Positions 60,294 through 64,000 of a DNA stretch of 64,000 nt are shown here, one piece after another. Both the position numbers and the translations under genes were made by a program. How positions within the stretch are numbered: the first letter of the stretch is position 1; the number at the start of each line of letters is the position of its first letter. The notes under the pieces were generated by a model. That model had not been told where the DNA came from. It did not search any database and was given only the letters and a program-made list of their open reading frames with translations. Source of the DNA: Virgisporangium ochraceum (GTDB lineage: Bacteria > Actinomycetota > Actinomycetes > Mycobacteriales > Micromonosporaceae); contig NZ_BOPH01000010.1 of assembly GCF_016863655.1 (NCBI RefSeq), positions 78,857 through 142,856 of the forward strand, given 5' to 3'.

Positions 60294-62009
60294 ATGCGCA
60301 GATCAGGAAAGGTGACGGCGGTCGGGTTGATCGCCGTTATGGTCCTGGGGGCGTGCGGAACATCCGGCAGCGAGGACAAGAACACGTCCTCGGCCGGATT
60401 CTCCGAGTGCGACAGCAAACCCAATACCTGCAACGCCGGAACGACCAAACCCGGCGGCTCGCTCACGCTGGTGATCGAGAAGAAGCTGCCGAACTGGAAC
60501 GTGTTCGACAGCGACGGCAACACGTACGAGACCGGCCAGGTGATGGCCGGCATGCTGCCGGCACCGATCATCGTCAACCCCGACTCGACGGTGACCTGGA
60601 GCCGGGACCTCTTCGTCGAGGAGCCGAAGGTCGAGGGCGAGAGCCCGATGAAGGTCACGTTGAAGATCCGGCCCGAGGCCGTCTGGGACGACGGAACCCC
60701 GATCTCGGCCAAGGACTTCGAGGCGTTCTGGAAGTGGAACAACGGCCGCGACTGCCCGGACTGCACCCCCGCGGCCACCGCCGGCTACGACGGCATCTCG
60801 GCGGTGACCGGGTCGGACAACGACCGCACCGTGACGCTGACCTTCGACAACCCGTACCCGGACTGGATGAGCCTGTTCAACTTCCTGTACCCGGCGCACA
60901 TCGCCGCGAAAGCGGGCGACCTCGGCACGCCGGCCGGGCTCAAGGCCTCGTTCGACGCGTTCAAGGCGGCACCGCCCACCTGGTCCGGCGGCCCCTTCAA
61001 GATCGCCGAGAACAAGCAGGACGAGTCGGTGACGCTGGTGCCGAACGAGAAGTGGTACGGCCAGACCAAGCCGTCGCTGGAGAAGGTCATCTTCCGGATC
61101 GTCGAAGACCAGGCCCAGCACCCGGTCGCGCTGCGCAACAAGGAGGTGCAGGCGCTCCTCTCCCAGCCGAACGAGGACCTCGTCAACCAGATCAAGAACC
61201 TGCCCGGCGTGAACTTCAACCTGGCCAAGGGCCCGAACTGGGAGCACGTCGACGCCAACCTGGAGAACAGGTTCCTGAAGAACATGGCGCTGCGGCAGGC
61301 CATCTTCACCGCGATCGACCGCAAGGCGATCATCGAGCGCACCGTCGGGCGGTTCTTCCCCGGCGCCGAGCCGCTGAACAACCACATCTTCATGCCCGGC
61401 ACCGAGGGCTACAAGGACCACGTGACGGCCACCGGCCAGGGCTCCGGTGACCTCGACAAGGCCAAGAAGATCCTCACCGACGCCGGCTACCGGCTCGACG
61501 GCGGCAAGCTGATCACGCCACAGGGCGAACCGGTGGCGCCGCTGCGCTTCCGGTTCACGACCGGCAACGCGTTGCGGCAGCAGACCGCCGAACTGATCCA
61601 GGCGAACCTCGCCAACATCGGCGTGACGATCACGATCGATCCGACCGACCGGCTCGGCAACACCCTCGAGACCGGCGACTTCGACCTCATCATCTTCGGC
61701 TGGGTCGGCTCGTCGTTCACCTCCGACAAGAAGGACCTGTTCAGCACGAACGCCGGCGGCAACTACGGCAACTGGTCGAACAAGGAAGCCGACGCGCTGA
61801 TGGAGGAGGGCGCGCGCACGCTCGACGCCAAGAAGGCGCGCGACCTGTTCAACCAGGCGGATGAGATCATGACGAAGGAGGCGTACAACCTGCCGCTGTT
61901 CCAGAAGGCTGTGCTCCTTGCGGTCTACTCGGACTTCGCGAACGTCCGCAACAACGCGACGAGTGCCGGCCCGACCTACAACATGCAGGAGTGGGGCCTG
62001 CGCGCCTGA
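60294..62009 (+). CDS. ABC-type oligopeptide-binding lipoprotein (SBP_bac_5)
   Basis: 571 aa. Signal peptide with lipobox VLGAC (Cys21), then the family-5 solute-binding fold: GGSLTLVIEKKLPNWN, DLFVEEPKVEGESPMKVTLKIRPEAVWDDGTPISAKDFEAFWKW (shown in part), LRQAIFTAIDRKAIIERTVGRFF, and FDLIIFGWVGSSFTSDKKDLF. It binds peptides or similar ligands outside the cell. No permease or ATPase gene is present, so it is an orphan or serves a transporter elsewhere. GAGGAG lies about 7 nt before the ATG. A 31-nt hairpin about 75 nt past the stop may end the transcript. Confidence 0.92.
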   Translation: MRRSGKVTAVGLIAVMVLGACGTSGSEDKNTSSAGFSECDSKPNTCNAGTTKPGGSLTLVIEKKLPNWNVFDSDGNTYETGQVMAGMLPAPIIVNPDSTVTWSRDLFVEEPKVEGESPMKVTLKIRPEAVWDDGTPISAKDFEAFWKWNNGRDCPDCTPAATAGYDGISAVTGSDNDRTVTLTFDNPYPDWMSLFNFLYPAHIAAKAGDLGTPAGLKASFDAFKAAPPTWSGGPFKIAENKQDESVTLVPNEKWYGQTKPSLEKVIFRIVEDQAQHPVALRNKEVQALLSQPNEDLVNQIKNLPGVNFNLAKGPNWEHVDANLENRFLKNMALRQAIFTAIDRKAIIERTVGRFFPGAEPLNNHIFMPGTEGYKDHVTATGQGSGDLDKAKKILTDAGYRLDGGKLITPQGEPVAPLRFRFTTGNALRQQTAELIQANLANIGVTITIDPTDRLGNTLETGDFDLIIFGWVGSSFTSDKKDLFSTNAGGNYGNWSNKEADALMEEGARTLDAKKARDLFNQADEIMTKEAYNLPLFQKAVLLAVYSDFANVRNNATSAGPTYNMQEWGLRA

Positions 62010-62084
62010 CCGTTGGGACGCCCCTCCGCCGACCGTTCGGACAATCAGTCACCCGCGCAGACCTGATCCACGTCGTGTAACCGA

Positions 62085-62115
62085 CAAGCATCGTTTAGGT
62101 AGAGACCGATGCTTG
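62085..62115 (+). terminator. Hairpin after the lipoprotein gene
   Basis: A perfect 9-bp stem CAAGCATCG / CGATGCTTG with a 13-nt loop, 75 nt past the stop codon. Confidence 0.5.
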
Positions 62116-62237
62116 CGGCGAACTTCAGGGTAGGGCGATGCGTAGGCATTGATGGTGGTCCTGGTTGGGGGAAGGGATCCAGTGGTCGGATACGGCGGAA
62201 CCGGTCATCCGGTACGACACCGGGTGGCCGGTTCGGC

Positions 62238-63269
62238 ATGACCGTTTCGACCGACGACCCCGTGCTGGAGTGGTTCGACCACACCGCGAACGCCGTCGAT
62301 CTGAGTGGCGCGGTCAGCCCGCCCGAGGCCAGCCGGATCTGGGCGGTGACCTGGCTCGCTGCGCGCCGGGCGGTCCGCGACATCCGCCGTGGGCGGGCCG
62401 CGCCGGCGGCGCTGGTCACCGCCGTCCAGAACGTTCTGGAGACGCTCGTGCCGGCCGCCGCCCAGCCGTTGGCCGCCGCCGCGGCCGCGACCCTCGACCG
62501 GCTCGGTCGCGACCAGTTGTTCGCCCGCCGCGCCGTCGCCCGGGGCATCGACGCCGGCCGGCTCGCCGCCGACGACGTCCTGGCCGAGCGGTCCGACGAC
62601 GGTCCGCACCCGGCGGCGTGGCGGCCGTACCTCATCGCGTCGCCGGCGCACGTCGCGCCGGAGCCGCCGCCCGGTCCCGAGCACCCCGACTACGCCCGCG
62701 ACCTGGCGGAGGTCCGCACGCTCGGATCGGCCGACAGCGCCGCGCGCACCCCGGAGCAGACGGAGGTGGCCCGGTTCTGGACCCAGCCGTCGCTGGCGAC
62801 GTACACCCCGGCGGTCCGGGCCGCCCTGGCCGCGCTCGACGCGCCGATCCTCGAGCGGGTCGGGCTGGTCGCGGTCCTGCACGTGGTGACGCTCGACGCG
62901 CAGATCATCGGGTACGCCGCCGGGGAGCGGCATCCGCGGTGGCGGCCGGCGCGGGCGCTGGGCGGTCCGGCCCGCTCGGTGTGGACGCCGCTCGTGCAGC
63001 CCGAACCCGGCGAGCCGGAGTTCCCGTGCCTGCACACCACGTACGCGGGCGCCGCGGAGATCGTGCTGACCGCGCTCGCCGGTCACCCGGCGACGCCGTT
63101 GCGGGTGGGCGGGCGCTCGTTCACCGACTGGCGGCAGCTCACCGCGGAGTGCGTCGAAGCCGGCGTATGGGCCGGACTCCACCTGCGCACGTCGGCGGAG
63201 GCCGGCGCGGCGCTCGGCCGGCGGGTGGCGTTCCGGTGCCTGAGCCGGTGGTCCGGCCACTCGGTCTGA
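62238..63269 (+). CDS. Vanadium-dependent haloperoxidase/PAP2-like protein, degenerate site
   Basis: 343 aa, all-helical. The N-terminal PVLEWFDHTANAV and ASRIWAVTWLAARRAV and the C-terminal PEFPCLHTTYAGAAEIVLTALAG and GVWAGLHLRTSAEAGAALGRRVA match the vanadium haloperoxidase/acid phosphatase fold. The oxyanion-site His residues (CLH and GLH) are kept, but the Arg of the last motif (usually ExRxWxGxH) is replaced by Gly and the SGH-type Ser by Cys-Leu, so halide oxidation is doubtful. It may be a phosphatase or a non-enzymatic relative. The ATG at 62238 is chosen; the frame is open to 62109. No SD. Confidence 0.68.
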   Translation: MTVSTDDPVLEWFDHTANAVDLSGAVSPPEASRIWAVTWLAARRAVRDIRRGRAAPAALVTAVQNVLETLVPAAAQPLAAAAAATLDRLGRDQLFARRAVARGIDAGRLAADDVLAERSDDGPHPAAWRPYLIASPAHVAPEPPPGPEHPDYARDLAEVRTLGSADSAARTPEQTEVARFWTQPSLATYTPAVRAALAALDAPILERVGLVAVLHVVTLDAQIIGYAAGERHPRWRPARALGGPARSVWTPLVQPEPGEPEFPCLHTTYAGAAEIVLTALAGHPATPLRVGGRSFTDWRQLTAECVEAGVWAGLHLRTSAEAGAALGRRVAFRCLSRWSGHSV

Positions 63270-63343
63270 GCTTTCCCCGGTAAGGGGCTTTGGATGTGAC
63301 GGCGCTTACTGCTCGCGATCTTCGGCGGGTGTCCAATGAGCGC

Positions 63344-63967
63344 GTGCTGGGAGTCACCGATCTCTGGACCTACGTCGTCGGCACCGTCGCGATCATCCTG
63401 CTGCCGGGGCCGAACGCTCTGTACGTGCTGACCACCGCCGCGAAGCGCGGCGTCGCCGACGGCTACCGGGCCGCGTCGGGCGTCTTCGTCGGAGACGCGG
63501 TGCTGATGGTCCTCTCGGCGGCGGGCGTCGCGTCGCTCCTGAAGGCGTACCCGCCGGTGTTCACGCTGGTCAAGTACCTGGGTGCGGCGTACTTGGTGTG
63601 GCTGGGGATCGGGATGATCCGCGGCGCGTGGCGGCGGCCTTCCCTGCCCGCGGCTTCCGAGGCCCGGCCCGCCGAGAACCCGTTCCGCAAGGCGCTGGTC
63701 GTGAGCCTGCTGAACCCGAAGGCGATCCTGTTCTTCGTCTCTTTCTTCATCCAGTTCGTCGACCCGGCCTACCCGTACCCGGCGGTGTCGTTCCTCCTGC
63801 TCGGCGCGATCGCGAGCCTGACCAGCGCGCTGTACCTGAGCCTGCTGATCTTCACGGGTACGTTCCTCGCCACGCAGTTCCGCCGCCGGCGGCGGCTCTC
63901 GGCGGGCATGACGAGCGTCGTGGGCGCGGTGTTCCTCGGCTTCGGTCTGCGACTCGCGTCAGGCTAA
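63344..63967 (+). CDS. LysE/LeuE family amino acid exporter
   Basis: 207 aa with six predicted TMs. The LeuE-type N-terminus GVTDLWTYVVGTVAIILLPGPNALYVL, the YLGAAYLVWLGIGMIRG loop and NPKAILFFVSFFIQFVDP are characteristic (the first is shown in part). It exports leucine-type amino acids or threonine by proton exchange. The GTG at 63344 begins the family-like sequence; frames further upstream (TTG 63290) are unlikely. It lies 74 nt after the haloperoxidase-like gene on the same strand and may be co-transcribed. Confidence 0.88.
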   Translation: MLGVTDLWTYVVGTVAIILLPGPNALYVLTTAAKRGVADGYRAASGVFVGDAVLMVLSAAGVASLLKAYPPVFTLVKYLGAAYLVWLGIGMIRGAWRRPSLPAASEARPAENPFRKALVVSLLNPKAILFFVSFFIQFVDPAYPYPAVSFLLLGAIASLTSALYLSLLIFTGTFLATQFRRRRRLSAGMTSVVGAVFLGFGLRLASG

Positions 63968-64000
63968 TGGCGCTGGGGGTTCGGGTGTCTGTTGATCGTT

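Noticed and set aside
63270..63291. Terminator between the haloperoxidase-like and LeuE genes
   Set aside because: The stem is only 4 bp (CCCC/GGGG).
1..64000. CRISPR array, rRNA genes, prophage, integrase or conjugative element
   Set aside because: No regularly spaced repeats, no rRNA sequence and no phage, integrase or transfer motifs were found in any frame.

Overview
The window is high-GC actinobacterial chromosome, most likely from the family Micromonosporaceae or a close relative. The evidence is the frequent GTG and TTG starts, many leaderless-looking starts with a TAnnnT box 6-7 nt upstream, a bldC / vdh / DUF3073 / purM / purF block arranged as in Streptomyces, and dispersed palindromes of a kind I associate with Micromonosporaceae. 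No rRNA, CRISPR array, integrase, transposase or phage gene was seen, so this looks like chromosomal core DNA with accessory patches. The family-level placement is inference.

Layout. 1-9.2 kb: the start of a DksA-type gene, an aminoglycoside-phosphotransferase-like kinase, an SNF2 helicase, a fusion of an Hsp70 ATPase domain to an extracellular solute-binding domain, an SRPBCC protein and an OmpR-type two-component pair. 9.4-11.8 kb: tRNA-Arg(ACG), tRNA-Ser(GCT) and an Ala/Pro/Lys-rich repeat protein. 11.8-20.3 kb: two tandem secreted subtilases of identical predicted length (1012 aa), a CPBP membrane protease and a flavohemoglobin. 20.3-23.9 kb: a MITE-like element abutting a decayed DUF559-type gene, an HTH / peptide-deformylase fusion, and a FhuF-like iron reductase behind an IdeR-type iron box. 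23.9-31.1 kb: two paralogous polytopic membrane proteins around a MazG-like gene and tRNA-Ser(TGA), then a methyltransferase, a quinone oxidoreductase, a DPM1-like glycosyltransferase and an F420/PPOX protein.

31.1-46.6 kb is the conserved core: bldC, a conserved unknown (SCO4090-like by position), vdh, DUF3073, purM, purF, a sterol-carrier-like gene, a membrane protein with a Gly/Tyr-rich cytoplasmic tail, then comB-purL-purQ-purS and purB. A two-gene RiPP cassette lies between DUF3073 and purM: a radical SAM/SPASM maturase and a 64-aa precursor ending in repeated aromatic-x-Asn triplets, of the AmcB/AmcA cyclophane type. 46.6-51.2 kb: a GlcE-like flavin oxidase whose start overlaps a LexA-like box, oligopeptidase B and threonine dehydratase. 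51.3-59.2 kb is rich in signalling genes: a membrane PP2C phosphatase, a MEDS-STAS protein with an anti-sigma-type ATPase, a bacterial nitric oxide synthase and a receptor Ser/Thr kinase; DedA and DUF998 membrane proteins converge there with an unusual 577-nt overlap. 59.2-64 kb: an ArsR-type regulator, an orphan oligopeptide-binding lipoprotein, a degenerate vanadium-haloperoxidase-like protein and a LysE/LeuE exporter.

Most worth following up: the Hsp70/solute-binding fusion, the cyclophane RiPP pair, the HTH-deformylase fusion, the 13-nt palindrome GTCCAC-W-GTGGAC found three times in intergenic DNA, and the 19-nt repeat carried in frame inside both a quinone oxidoreductase gene and purS.
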